The translations under genes and the position numbers were made by a program. This document shows, in pieces, positions 51,937-61,900 of a stretch of DNA of 64,000 nucleotides (position 1 is the first letter of the stretch; every line of letters starts with the position of its first letter). Source of the stretch: an uncultured Elusimicrobiales bacterium (GTDB taxonomy: Bacteria > Elusimicrobiota > Elusimicrobia > Elusimicrobiales > Elusimicrobiaceae); NCBI GenBank assembly GCA_944324115.1, contig CALUVB010000022.1, positions 1-64,000 on the forward strand. Reading direction: 5' to 3'. Below the pieces are notes generated by a model. It was not told where the DNA came from and did not search any database. It worked only from the letters and a program-made list of their open reading frames with translations.

Positions 51937-53232
51937 ATGAGTATAATCATTATCATTTTGATGTTAGCACTAAACGCGTTGCTGGCGGCCTATGAAATGG
52001 CCTTAGCGTCTGCATCGCGTACAAAGTTGTCCATTTTGGCCCAAGAGAAAAAACGCGGCGCCGAAAGTGCATTGTACATGAAAGACCACATGGAAGGCAG
52101 CTTGGCCACCATACAGATTGGGATTACATTGGTGGGAGCCGTGGCAGCCGCCGTGGGTGGAGCCGGGGCAGATGAATGGTTTGCCCCCTGGATGCAAGAA
52201 AACTTTCATATTCCGCTGCGGCTGGCCAATGCACTGGCGGTCATTATTGTGGTGCTTCCGCTGAGCTTTGTAACTATTGTTTTTGCCGAACTAACCCCCA
52301 AAACCTTCGCGCTAAAAAATAAAGAATGGGTGGTGCTTTCATTTTCCCCCATGATGCGGCAGCTGTATCGTATTTTATTTCCTATTGTGCGCATCATGGA
52401 AACAATTGTCGGTATGTTGACAAAAAAAACTGTCCGCAAAACCACCGACCCTAAAGCCGCCCAAAAAGCCGCCATGGCGGATTTGCGCGCGGCCGTGTCT
52501 ATTGCGTCATCTTCTCGCTTATTTGGAAAAGCAGAAGAAAAAATCGTGTTATCCAGCGCCATGTTTTGCACACGCAAAATTAAAGAAATCCAAGTTCCGC
52601 TGGAACAAGTCTATACTTTATACGCCAATGACTCCATTGCAGACACTTTTGTAAAAGCCCATTTGGATATGCACACTCGTTTCCCTGTGCGGGAAAGAGA
52701 AAACGACCCTCAAAGCATCATCGGTTATTTAAACTTTAAAGACATCTTCGCTGCCACCAAAACCGCCGCGCAAGGGGTAGCCCCCACCACCCGTTCCATT
52801 CTGCGCCCCATGCTGCGTTTAGATGAAGACACGCTGATTTCTGCCGCTTTGGAAAAAATGATGAAAGAGCGCCAGCATATTTGTCTGGTAACAGATGATG
52901 AACAAATTACCGGCATTCTGACGTTGGAAGATATTTTTGAAGAAATGGTGGGAGAAATTGAAGATGAATATGATTTCTTCCCGGCATATATTCGTCCGTT
53001 TGGAGATGCCTTAGTGGTCAGTTCCTCTGCCAATATGAAAGAAGTATTCGCCCGTTTACAGCTCCCTGCTCCGCAAGACTTGCCCGCCCTTTTGACAGCC
53101 GAACAGTGGGCTGCTCAAAAAGCAGGACATACGCTGACACCCAGCGAAGCCGTCACGGCAGACGGTCTGCGTATGGCGGCGCGCAAATTCCGCCGGCACA
53201 AACTAATGGAAGTGCTGGTCAGTAAGCTTTAA
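51937..53232 (+). CDS. CNNM-type membrane protein with CBS domains (HlyC/CorC family)
   Basis: This 431-residue protein has a CNNM/DUF21 domain (about 1-175, with AELTPKTFALKNKEW), a CBS pair (about 205-330, ending in GILTLEDIFEEMVGEIEDE) and a C-terminal CorC_HlyC-like domain (about 340-425). Related proteins bind ATP or Mg2+ and export magnesium or sodium. The name haemolysin is historical and no toxin role is implied. The ATG at 51937 is chosen because a TGC-TATACT box sits nine bases upstream; a longer in-frame start at 51898 precedes that box. Confidence 0.88.
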   Translation: MSIIIIILMLALNALLAAYEMALASASRTKLSILAQEKKRGAESALYMKDHMEGSLATIQIGITLVGAVAAAVGGAGADEWFAPWMQENFHIPLRLANALAVIIVVLPLSFVTIVFAELTPKTFALKNKEWVVLSFSPMMRQLYRILFPIVRIMETIVGMLTKKTVRKTTDPKAAQKAAMADLRAAVSIASSSRLFGKAEEKIVLSSAMFCTRKIKEIQVPLEQVYTLYANDSIADTFVKAHLDMHTRFPVRERENDPQSIIGYLNFKDIFAATKTAAQGVAPTTRSILRPMLRLDEDTLISAALEKMMKERQHICLVTDDEQITGILTLEDIFEEMVGEIEDEYDFFPAYIRPFGDALVVSSSANMKEVFARLQLPAPQDLPALLTAEQWAAQKAGHTLTPSEAVTADGLRMAARKFRRHKLMEVLVSKL

Positions 53233-53250
53233 ATTTATCTTTCCTTTTCA

Positions 53251-53274
53251 CCCCGCCCAAAAGGCGGGGTTTTT
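53251..53274 (+). terminator. intrinsic terminator
   Basis: CCCCGCC, loop CAAAA, GGCGGGG, then TTTTT, 18 bases after the CNNM gene stop. Confidence 0.92.
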
Positions 53275-53291
53275 GATTGTGGGGTTTTATA

Positions 53292-54308
53292 TTATAAAAC
53301 TAACGTATCTTCCATGTCCGGTCCGGTGGATATCAGTGCCAGCTTCGGGTGCGGATAGGTTTGCCGGGAAAGTTCACGAATGTTTTCCAAGAATTCCTGG
53401 GCCTGCGGCGTAAAATCCTCATAACTTTTGATATGGTCATTTCCTTCAAACATATCAATATGCGTAATGGCGATTTTGGTGGCATTGTTAATCATTATAG
53501 CGCGGGAAGCGGAACGTTTTTCAAACACGCCTACGCGGCGCAGCCGTTTGCTTACGCTGCCGATTTCGTGACCTTTCGTATGATATATTTCCAAATCTTT
53601 CTCATCAGTCATTTCTTTTTCCAGCGGCCCCGGGCCCACCCGGGTAATATATGGTTTAAACACCACATACACATCGCGCACGCTTTTGGGGCCCAGCCCA
53701 GCTTCCCCTAAAAAAGTGGAGGCGGTGGTATCACGCGAGGTAACAAAAGGATATTCTCCATGAAGCAAAGACAGTTTTATTCCCTGCGTACCCTCCAATA
53801 AAATATGTTCCCCCTTATCCAAAGCGCTGTTCAGCAGTTCCGGCACGTCTTGGATAAATTCTTTAAGCAAAGGCTCATCTTTTGCAAATTTAACAGCACG
53901 GCGTTCTATACGGTCTTTAACCGCTTGCCCCAGCCCTGTACCCACGCTGCCGATATGCTGCATAAAGTGGCTGGCGCCCTTTTCGGCGGCGGTTTCTTCA
54001 TCAGTAATTAATACGGCATATGGGTCTATAATCAGCCGCTCAGCCGTGCCGGTCAGCTCAACTTCTTTAAGCAACCATTCCGTTTTGGTATAAGCTCCTG
54101 CCCCCAGCACCAGCTTCGTCGCCGGGTTTAAAAACCCAGACGGGATATTTTTCAGCGTATAAGATTTGCCGTCAGCCACCACGGTATGCCCCGCATTGGG
54201 ACCGCCTACCCGTACGCAATATTCATAATCTCCTTTATAAGACAAATAAGCAGAAATCTTTCCTTTTCCTTCATCACCGGCCTGTCCGCCGCACACAATA
54301 TCTATCAT
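53292..54308 (-). CDS. purA: adenylosuccinate synthetase, short archaeal type
   Basis: This 338-residue GTP-dependent enzyme makes adenylosuccinate from IMP and aspartate. The P-loop region is GGQAGDEGKGK and the catalytic Asp is kept (GDEG), which argues against the phage PurZ variant. Other signatures are NAGHTVV, SVGTGLGQ, EGTQGIKLSLLHGEYPF and a TTAST element. It is about 90 residues shorter than the common bacterial PurA and resembles the compact archaeal form. The start has GGGAGG upstream and overlaps the purB stop by four bases. Confidence 0.92.
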   Translation of the reverse strand: MIDIVCGGQAGDEGKGKISAYLSYKGDYEYCVRVGGPNAGHTVVADGKSYTLKNIPSGFLNPATKLVLGAGAYTKTEWLLKEVELTGTAERLIIDPYAVLITDEETAAEKGASHFMQHIGSVGTGLGQAVKDRIERRAVKFAKDEPLLKEFIQDVPELLNSALDKGEHILLEGTQGIKLSLLHGEYPFVTSRDTTASTFLGEAGLGPKSVRDVYVVFKPYITRVGPGPLEKEMTDEKDLEIYHTKGHEIGSVSKRLRRVGVFEKRSASRAIMINNATKIAITHIDMFEGNDHIKSYEDFTPQAQEFLENIRELSRQTYPHPKLALISTGPDMEDTLVL

Positions 54309-55699
54309 TTCTTTCCTCCCGCCTGCTCTGCTGCAAGCCCTATATAAGAATCTACAGTTAGAGACAATATCCTTTGTTTTGTATTTTTGTCCAAATGCAA
54401 CGTGTTTACAAAATGCCTCAAATCTTCTTCCGTCACTTCGTGCCCGCGTGTAAGCGCTTTAAGCTGTTCATATGCGTTTTTCACGCCGGCGGCACGCAGC
54501 ATGGTCTGATACCCTTCGGCCAGCACCTCCGGGTGGGCCGCCAATTCCACCCAGGCGGCACGCGCATCAAAATCCGTTTTTTCCAACCCTTTGAGCAAAG
54601 AGCGGTACGCCACCACCCCATGTCCTAATGCCACAGGAATATTGCGCAATACCGTAGAGTCCGACAAATCCCGCTGCAAACGGGAAAGCGGCAATTTTTC
54701 GCTCAAAAAAGACAATAATGCGTTGGCTAAGCCCAAATTTCCTTCCGCATTTTCAAAATCAATAGGATTTATTTTTTGCGGCATGGTGGAAGATCCCACT
54801 TCACCAGCCACGGAACGCTGCGTAACCAGCCCGGCGGAAATATACCGCCACATATCTTGGCACAGCCCCAATAAAATGACATGAATACGCCGCAGCGCAT
54901 CAAACGTCTCAGCATAACTGTCGCGGTTATCTATCTGCGTAGAAACGGGGCTGACAAACAGCTTTATCTTCCGGCCTTTATTTAGCTGTGCGGCCCACAT
55001 ACGGGCCGCGCGGGGCCAGTCAACCGCCGCAAACGCCGCCACATGGGCATTATAAGCGCCTATCGCTCCTCCGGCTTTGCATGAAATTTGCTGCTTTTTA
55101 AATTGTGCCAACTGGCGTGCAAGACGGCTTTCAAACACGCGCAACTCTCTGCCAAATGTCGTCGGAACAGCCGGCTGTCCATGCGTACGCGCCAACATCA
55201 CACGGCGCGCATATTTGCGTGCGCGGCACGCTAAGGCCCGGCGCACCTCTTCCAACAAGGGCAGCACCGCTTTTTCCAAAGCAGCAGAAAGCACTTGCGC
55301 ATAGGCGGCGCTATTGATGTCTTCGCTGGTCAATGCAAAATGCACCCACGACGTATGTGATGAAAAACCATGCTGGGCCAGCTTGTCGGCTATAAAATAT
55401 TCCACCGCCTTCACATCATGATGCGTGGCCGAACGACCGTTCGCCCCTTGCCATTCTATCTTTTCCAGCAAATCCAAATCCGTTTCGTTCAGCTGCGGCA
55501 ACCGCTCAAGCAGTTGTTTTTCTTTAACAGCAATCGGAGCAAACCCCGGCAAATGGAGTTTATCCAAAGTTAACAGCCACACTACTTCCGCCCGCACCCG
55601 CGCACGAGCAAAAGCCGCCGGGCTACATGTTTCCTGCAGCGTACCGAGCTGGTGACGATAACGCCCGTCTAACGGGCTGAGAGCAGTCTGATATTCCAT
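54305..55699 (-). CDS. purB: adenylosuccinate lyase
   Basis: This 464-residue enzyme of the fumarase/aspartase superfamily acts in purine synthesis on SAICAR and adenylosuccinate. It opens with ALSPLDGRYRHQL and has ATHHDVKAVEYF, TSEDINSAAYA and RTHGQPAVPTTFG. The catalytic loop is SSTMPQKINPIDFENAEG; the common His of this loop is Gln here, while the general acid/base His residues of the first motifs are kept. It is the E. coli-like rather than the short B. subtilis-like type. TGC-TAAAAT lies six bases before the ATG, so the purBA message is predicted to be leaderless. Confidence 0.95.
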   Translation of the reverse strand: MEYQTALSPLDGRYRHQLGTLQETCSPAAFARARVRAEVVWLLTLDKLHLPGFAPIAVKEKQLLERLPQLNETDLDLLEKIEWQGANGRSATHHDVKAVEYFIADKLAQHGFSSHTSWVHFALTSEDINSAAYAQVLSAALEKAVLPLLEEVRRALACRARKYARRVMLARTHGQPAVPTTFGRELRVFESRLARQLAQFKKQQISCKAGGAIGAYNAHVAAFAAVDWPRAARMWAAQLNKGRKIKLFVSPVSTQIDNRDSYAETFDALRRIHVILLGLCQDMWRYISAGLVTQRSVAGEVGSSTMPQKINPIDFENAEGNLGLANALLSFLSEKLPLSRLQRDLSDSTVLRNIPVALGHGVVAYRSLLKGLEKTDFDARAAWVELAAHPEVLAEGYQTMLRAAGVKNAYEQLKALTRGHEVTEEDLRHFVNTLHLDKNTKQRILSLTVDSYIGLAAEQAGGKK

Positions 55700-55705
55700 G
55701 TTTTT

Positions 55706-55714
55706 ATTTTAGCA
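55706..55714 (-). promoter_or_regulatory. extended -10 promoter of purBA, leaderless
   Basis: TT-TGC-TAAAAT on the minus strand. It ends six bases before the ATG at 55699 and no ribosome site is present. Confidence 0.65.
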
Positions 55715-56061
55715 AATTCATTTTTATTCTACGCGTATCTCCCCCTTCTATACCCATTAAAAGCAAGCCAGATCTTTCTTTCCTGCAGCCTTCCAGGCCG
55801 CCACCTTAGAAAGCATACAGACAGCCCAGTTCAACCTATCAGTCTACGGAAAAGACCTCTAATGACCACAGGTGCTTGCTAAACTGCGATTATAAAAGTT
55901 CAACCGCTGCCCCCTTTTTCTTCAACTGCACTTTTAGTCAAACAAAACTTAACCTGTTATATGTTCTCTTTTCTCCAATATTTTAAGAGTTTCCCCCTCT
56001 CCGGCCAAGACATTGCTAAACGCGCCGCACATGTCCGCCAGCCAAGACTTTCTATACATAA
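55715..56061. other. intergenic region, no supported gene
   Basis: About 350 bases upstream of purB. No open frame with a start signal and no riboswitch fold was recognised. Confidence 0.5.
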
Positions 56062-56127
56062 AACACCCCGGGGTATACCTGGGGTGTTATGATATATAGT
56101 GCTAAAGACGGCCTCTTAACAGGCCGT
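56062..56127 (-). terminator. two hairpins after the protease-fold gene
   Basis: ACGGCCT/AGGCCGT (56108-56127) directly follows the minus-strand stop. AACACCCC/GGGGTGTT (56062-56088) lies beyond it. Either could end the transcript. Confidence 0.7.
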
Positions 56128-56134
56128 TTTTTAT

Positions 56135-56908
56135 TTAGAGATTAGCCAATATATTGCCGCCATTGTCGCGTGTAAACACAGTAAATTTGGGACGATGGAA
56201 CGGATAACTCCAGTCGCCAGTCCCTTCCTGGCCGCCGGCACTGTTTAAAGCAATAACTCGGTTCCCAATAAACACAGGTTCTCCGAATTGACGTTCCTGT
56301 AAGGCAAAACGCAAGGTAAAAGTATCAAACTGATGCTGAAAAGAGCCAAAATGCCAGCCGCTTTCTCCGCGGAATACAAATTCCTGTTCAAAAGTGTCCT
56401 TTCGTTTACCCGATTTATTATATCCTAACTGTCCTATAACATCTATTCCGTCAGAAACGGAAAGTACAGCCGGGGTTATGTCTTTCAATAAGCCCAGCTC
56501 CTCAGGGATTTTCCAGTAAATAAAAGAACCCGCTCCTTCCGGACTTGCCTCGGCCGAGCCATAGATATAGCCGTTAGAAAAGTGGAAAAACACTCTTGTT
56601 AATTTGGCCGATGCAGAGGCTTTGCGGGGTTTAGAAAGACAGTTGGCGTGAGAAACCAAATACTTTCCTCCCCCTATTAAGACCCCTTTACAAGATGCGG
56701 TATTTTCTTCCCCATTCGGGTTTTTCCATGTAAGCTTAATCTGTACCACACTGGTGCGTGCCACTTTCAGCTGGGCGTTTTCCAGTTCTTCTTCCATAGC
56801 TTGAAAGACACGCCGGACCATATCCGGATTATTTTTCGGATAAGCCGCCCACAACCCTGTGCCCATTAAACACAGGCAAGCCAGCAAAACCAAAAATTTT
56901 TTATTCAT
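56135..56908 (-). CDS. exported trypsin-fold protein with lost catalytic residues
   Basis: This 257-residue protein has a signal peptide (about 1-21), a helical segment (about 28-50) and a fold that looks like chymotrypsin-type proteases. CKGVLIGGGKYLVSHANCLS parallels the usual SGVLI..LTAAHC, but the catalytic His position is Asn. Near the end, RQFGEPVFIGNRVIALNSAG parallels the GDSGGP loop, with the nucleophile Ser absent. It is therefore probably an inactive, secreted or periplasmic binding protein. The resemblance is by eye and needs a profile search. CGGAGG precedes the ATG. Single gene. Confidence 0.65.
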   Translation of the reverse strand: MNKKFLVLLACLCLMGTGLWAAYPKNNPDMVRRVFQAMEEELENAQLKVARTSVVQIKLTWKNPNGEENTASCKGVLIGGGKYLVSHANCLSKPRKASASAKLTRVFFHFSNGYIYGSAEASPEGAGSFIYWKIPEELGLLKDITPAVLSVSDGIDVIGQLGYNKSGKRKDTFEQEFVFRGESGWHFGSFQHQFDTFTLRFALQERQFGEPVFIGNRVIALNSAGGQEGTGDWSYPFHRPKFTVFTRDNGGNILANL

Positions 56909-57166
56909 GCGGGAAACCTCCGTTGTTTCTTTTATTATTTCATCTTTTCTATTGATTTCACAAGGGCCAGAAGGCCCATATAACTGCAGATTTTAGACCT
57001 AAATTTCTATTCACGAAAAACCTGCATTTTGCCAAGGGCTCCGCCAAAGACTGTCACATACCATACTGCAGCCTCAAAAATCTGCTTCCCAGTTATATTA
57101 AGCGGGAAACTGCAGCTTCCAGGGCGGTTCATGCCGCCATACTCCGGCTTACAGAAGGGATTTGTT

Positions 57167-57279
57167 GAAAAGTATGCACCAAAACGCCCTAGGTTTACAG
57201 GTGGATTTCAAAGGAACTTATACGAAAAGTATGTACAAAAAACGCCTTCATCTTATGGGCGGTTTTATATGAAAAGTAA
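57167..57279. repeat. degenerate direct repeats in a gene-free region
   Basis: GAAAAGTATG occurs at 57167 and 57224 and GAAAAGTA at 57271. The first two are followed by CACCAAAACGCC or TACAAAAAACGCC. The region from 56909 to 57279 has no supported gene; one plus-strand frame would encode repeated EKY..K.P blocks but has no ribosome site and runs into a terminator. Confidence 0.5.
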
Positions 57280-57303
57280 AAAACGGCCCCGAAGGGCCGT
57301 TTT
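57280..57303 (-). terminator. intrinsic terminator of the RND operon
   Basis: AAAACGGCCC and GGGCCGTTTT enclose CGAA (TTCG on the coding strand, a stable tetraloop), and the minus strand continues with T. It lies about 60 bases after the outer-membrane factor stop. Confidence 0.92.
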
Positions 57304-57363
57304 ATCTTAACAAGTTTATTTTTAACTAAACGATATTTTTCAGCAAGGATTATTCTCTTGTCT

Positions 57364-58914
57364 CTAATCCGCATTGGCAGCCGGCTGGGACTCCGTCTGC
57401 GCTGCCGGACCCTCTGCGGAAAGAGCGGCTTGTTCCTCTTTCGCTGCCGCTTCGGCAGCAGCTTTTTCCTCCGCGTTCCGCTGTTCAAAAGCGGCCCGTT
57501 CAGATTCTATTTGAGCTTCAAAAGGGCCAAACCCGCACTTATCGTCCCACCCGCCTCCAAAGGCTTTGGAAAGGCCAATCAGAGCCAACAACTCATTTTG
57601 CCGGGCAGTAGCCAAATCCATTTCAGACTGCAGCAAATTACGCTCCACATCTAACAGTTCCATCGTTCCGATTAATCCGGCATCTTCCTGTTTTTTAGTT
57701 AATTCATAACCGCGGCGCAAGGCTTTGGTCTGTGCTAAACGAATTTCAAAAATATCCCGGTTAATACGGTTGCTGTTCAAGGCATCTAATGCTTCTTTGA
57801 AGGCAGTCTGCACCGTTTTCTCATAAGAAGCCAACATCTGTGCATACTGCGCTTTGGCCGCTTTGTTTTGGGCAATAATCCGCCCGCCGGCAAAAATAGG
57901 CTGCGTCAGCTGCCCCGCAAAAGCCCACAGACCGGAAGGCCCTTGGAATAATTCATTAAGCTGATAACTGGCGTAACCGGCAGCTCCGGTCAATGTGATA
58001 TCCGGGAAGAAAGCCGCCCGCGCCGCGCCGATACGAGCATTGGCCGCCATCAGTTGTCCTTCCGCGTTGCGCACATCAGGGCGGCGGGCCAAAAAGCGGG
58101 AAGGCAGCCCGGCCGGCACATTGGGCAGCAGTACGGCATCACGCAAATGCCCTTCGCGCGGTCCCATACCCTCTACAATTTGCCGAGGGGAGCGCCCGGC
58201 CAAGACAGACAAGGCCGTCTCCGTAGTAGCCACCGACAGTTCCAGCGTTTTGGCTGTAGCCGCCACGGCATACATATCCGCCTCCACACGGCGCAAATCT
58301 ACTTCCGTAGCATATCCGGCATTATAACGGCTGGTATAAATGCGCACGCTTTCTTTGCGCGTTTCCAAGGTGCGTTTTGCAATTTCCAGCTGAGCATCTA
58401 AAGTACGCAGCGTAAAATAAGTGGAAGCCACTTCTGCCGTTAAAGCCAACAAGACCGTGTCTTTTGCCGCCATGGAAGAAAGAAGATCCGCTCTTGCGGC
58501 CTCGCTCAAACGGCGGTATTTGCCCCACAAATCCAACTCAAAAGAAGCCACCACCGTACCGGTGCTCAAGGTCTGCCCGGAACCGTAATAGTTTCCGGCC
58601 CGCCCGCTGCCTCCTTGTGCGGCAATGGTGGGCAGCTGGTCCGCCACGGCGCTGGTAACGGCTGCGCGGGCCTGGTCCACACGGGCTACCGCCTGGCGCA
58701 AGTCACGATTATAAAGAAGCGCTTCCGTTTCCAATTTATTAAGCTGTTCGTCTTCAAACATTTCCCACCACTGGTAATTTTGGAAAATGCTGAAGTCTTC
58801 CCCCGGTTGGCTGGAAGGCAAATCCAACTGCGGACGTTTATAATCCGGCCCCATCATACAGCCTGCCAAGGCCATGGCGCATAACGCGGCGCCAGCTAAT
58901 TTTTTAAATATCAT
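57364..58914 (-). CDS. RND efflux outer-membrane factor (NodT/OprM type)
   Basis: This 516-residue TolC-family lipoprotein has the lipobox LAGC (about residue 19) and GPDYKRP after it. Two repeated coiled-coil/barrel halves follow (about 60-270 and 270-465), with LPSRFLARRPDVRNAEG and the FPDITLTGAAGYAS strand. The tail (about 480-516) is Ala/Glu-rich and longer than usual. It forms the outer-membrane exit duct of the efflux pump. The ATG at 58914 (MIFKKL) has GGAGG upstream and overlaps the pump gene's stop by 11 bases. Confidence 0.93.
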   Translation of the reverse strand: MIFKKLAGAALCAMALAGCMMGPDYKRPQLDLPSSQPGEDFSIFQNYQWWEMFEDEQLNKLETEALLYNRDLRQAVARVDQARAAVTSAVADQLPTIAAQGGSGRAGNYYGSGQTLSTGTVVASFELDLWGKYRRLSEAARADLLSSMAAKDTVLLALTAEVASTYFTLRTLDAQLEIAKRTLETRKESVRIYTSRYNAGYATEVDLRRVEADMYAVAATAKTLELSVATTETALSVLAGRSPRQIVEGMGPREGHLRDAVLLPNVPAGLPSRFLARRPDVRNAEGQLMAANARIGAARAAFFPDITLTGAAGYASYQLNELFQGPSGLWAFAGQLTQPIFAGGRIIAQNKAAKAQYAQMLASYEKTVQTAFKEALDALNSNRINRDIFEIRLAQTKALRRGYELTKKQEDAGLIGTMELLDVERNLLQSEMDLATARQNELLALIGLSKAFGGGWDDKCGFGPFEAQIESERAAFEQRNAEEKAAAEAAAKEEQAALSAEGPAAQTESQPAANAD

Positions 58915-61900
58915 GCATCGCCTCCGATTTGGCCCCTTGGGCATTGAGGTCATGTTTTTCTTTCCACCCGCCCGAAATTAAATAGAAGAATAAGGGTACG
59001 AACATAGGCGCAATGGCCGTAGCGCCAAGCATACCGAACACCACCGCCGTACCGATGGAATGGCGGCTGGCTGCGCCGGCGCCGGTGCTAATCGCCAGCG
59101 GCACGCAGCCCAAAATGAAAGCCAATGAAGTCATAATAATTGGGCGGAAACGCAATTTGACCGCTTGCAGAGCCGCCTCATAAGCGGTGGCACCTTGTTC
59201 ACGCACAAGCACGGCAAATTCCACAATCAAGATAGCGTTCTTTGCCGCCAACCCCACCAGGGCCACCAAGGCGATTTGAAAATAAATATCATTGTCCAAT
59301 CCGCGCAGACAAGTACCTAAAAGCGCCCCGAAAATACCAAATGGCACTGCCAAAATAACCGCAAACGGCAAGCCCCACCGCTCATACTGAGCAGCCAAAA
59401 TCAAGAACACCACCAGCATACCCAAAAGCAGCGCAATGGTAGAAGAACTGCCGCTAATCGTTTCTTGATAGGTAGTACCTGTCCAGGCCAACGTATATTC
59501 TTCTCCTAACACTTCGTGGGCCACTTCTTCCATAGCGGCAATGGCCTGGCCGGAGCTGTATCCTTCTGCCGGAGTCGCCATTACTTTAGCGGCGGGGAAC
59601 GCGTTGAAGCGCTCCACCATGTCCGGTCCTAACATAGGCGTCAGCGTAATAAATGCAGACAGCGGCACCATATCGCCGGAATTAGAACGAACATAAATTT
59701 CCCCCAGTTGTTCGGGGCGGGCGCGGTAGTCCCCTTCTGCCTGCATCATCACCTTAAAGCTGCGGCTGAATTTTGTGAAATCATTGATGTAGGCTGTACC
59801 AAACGTACCTTGAATGGTGGAGTAGAGCTCCGAAAGAGACACATTCATAGCCAATGCTTTAATTTCATCTACCTTTAAATTATATTGAGGCGTAGAGGCT
59901 GAAAATGTGGTGCTTACGCTGGCAAGCTCGGGCCGCTTTTGAGCGGCGGCAATAAATTCGTTTACCTTATTTTGCAAGGCATCGCTGCCGGAGCCGGCCC
60001 GGTTCTGCACATAACCTTCCAAACCGCCGGTAGTGCTCATACCCATTACTGGAGGCGGGTTAAACGGCATAACTAACGCACCCGGTATTTGGGCCGCCGC
60101 CAATTTTCCAATAGCGGCAATAGTGCCAAATGAGGACAAAGCTTCCGTTTCGCGTTCTTTCCAAGGTTTTAACGCCACGAAGGAAGCGATGGAACTGCTT
60201 TTCATCGTACTGCTGAGCATATCGTAACCGGCAAAGGTCAATTCTTCTTTTACTGCCGGCTGCTGCAAAATAATTTCTTCCACTTGTTTAGCCACGTTTT
60301 CCGTACTGCTTAAAGAAGAAGAAGGATCCAACATCGTGGCTATCATAACCATACCTTGGTCCTCATCGGGCAGTAAGCTGCCCGGCACGATTTTAAATAA
60401 ACCAAGCGCTGCGGCCCAAATAAGTGCAATCGTCAATACCGCCACCGGAATACGCCGCAGGAAAAACCCTGCCAAGCCGGTATATTTGTCGGTCATTTTG
60501 GCGAACCATTGGTCAAAACGGAAGAAAAAGCCGCTGGTGCGGGGCTTCATATCTCTTAAAAGCAACACGCACAAAGCCGGAGTCAGCGTCAAAGCCACCA
60601 ACCCGGAAATAACCACAGAAACCGCAATCGTAATAGCGAACTGCTGGTACATCACCCCGGTAAAACCGCCCATAAACGCCACAGGGACAAACACAGAACA
60701 CAGCACCAACACGATGGCCACTACCGGGCCGGTCACTTCGTCCATAGCTTTGATAGTGGCTTCTTTAACGGGCAGATGTTCATCATGCATGATGCGCTCC
60801 ACGTTTTCAATTACTACAATGGCGTCATCTACCACGATACCTATTGCCAACACCAACCCAAACAAAGTCAGCGTATTAATAGAAAAGCCCATCAGCAACA
60901 TGCCGGCAAAAGCACCCACAATAGATACCGGCACCGCCAAACACGGGATCAGCGTGGCGCGCCAGTCATGCAGGAACAAATACATAACCAAAAACACCAA
61001 AATCATGGCTTCAATCAGCGTATGAATTACTTCTTCAATAGAAGCCGTTACGAACAGCGTGGTATCATAAGCCACTTTATATGTAATACCGCCCGGAAAA
61101 TTGGCCGCCAGTTCTTTCATGCGCTGGTCCACGGCTTTAGCCGTTGCCACGGCATTGGCCCCCGGAGAAAGGAATACACCAATAGGCACGGCCGGCTGCT
61201 TATTATATTCCCCGGAAAACTCATAAGTCTGGCTTCCCAGCTCAACACGGGCCACATCTTTTAAACGCAAAGAAGTGCCGTCTGGATTGGCGCGTAAAAT
61301 AATTTCTTCAAATTCTTCCGGCGTTTTCAAACGGCCCGGCGCCACAATGGTAAACATGCGGTCCACCGACTGCGGCAGCGGCGGCTGGCCGATTTTACCT
61401 GCGGCGCGCTGTACGTTTTGCGCCTGTACCGCAGTCATTACGTCTGTAACCGACAGCCCCAGCTGGCTCATTACGTCCGGCTTTATCCAAATGCGGATAG
61501 AATAATCGTTGGCGGACATGACTTGCGCATCTCCCACCCCGCTGATACGCTTTAAATCGTCTACCACGTTGACTAACGCATAGTTACCGATATAAGTGGT
61601 ATCATACACCCCGGAAGGGGAATACATGGTGATTAACTGCAAAATGGCCGACGATTTTTTCTCCACCGTGATGCCGTAACGGCGCACGTCTTCCGGCAAA
61701 GACGTTGTGGCGGCCTGCACGCGGTTATTGACGTTAATCATGGCTTGGTCCGGGTCAGTACCCACTTCAAAATAGACCAATAAATTCATGTCTCCGTTCG
61801 CCGCAGAAGTGGAATTCATATACAACATATCTTCCACCCCGTTAACCTGCTGTTCAATCGGCGCGGCCACCGTATCGGCAATTACTTCCGGGCTGGCGCC

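Noticed and set aside
51937-53232. Haemolysin annotation for the CNNM/CBS protein
   Set aside because: The name is historical for this family; the domains are those of an ion transporter and nothing suggests a toxin.
53292-54308. Phage PurZ (2-aminoadenine pathway)
   Set aside because: The GDEGKGK motif keeps the catalytic Asp of PurA and the gene is in an operon with purB, without phage genes nearby.
57029-57310. A 93-codon plus-strand frame with EKY-type repeats
   Set aside because: It has no ribosome site and ends inside the terminator of the RND operon, so it is more likely a chance reading of a DNA repeat.
60336-61264. Open frames on the plus strand inside the RND pump gene
   Set aside because: They lie antisense to a well-conserved transporter and have no start signals or protein features.
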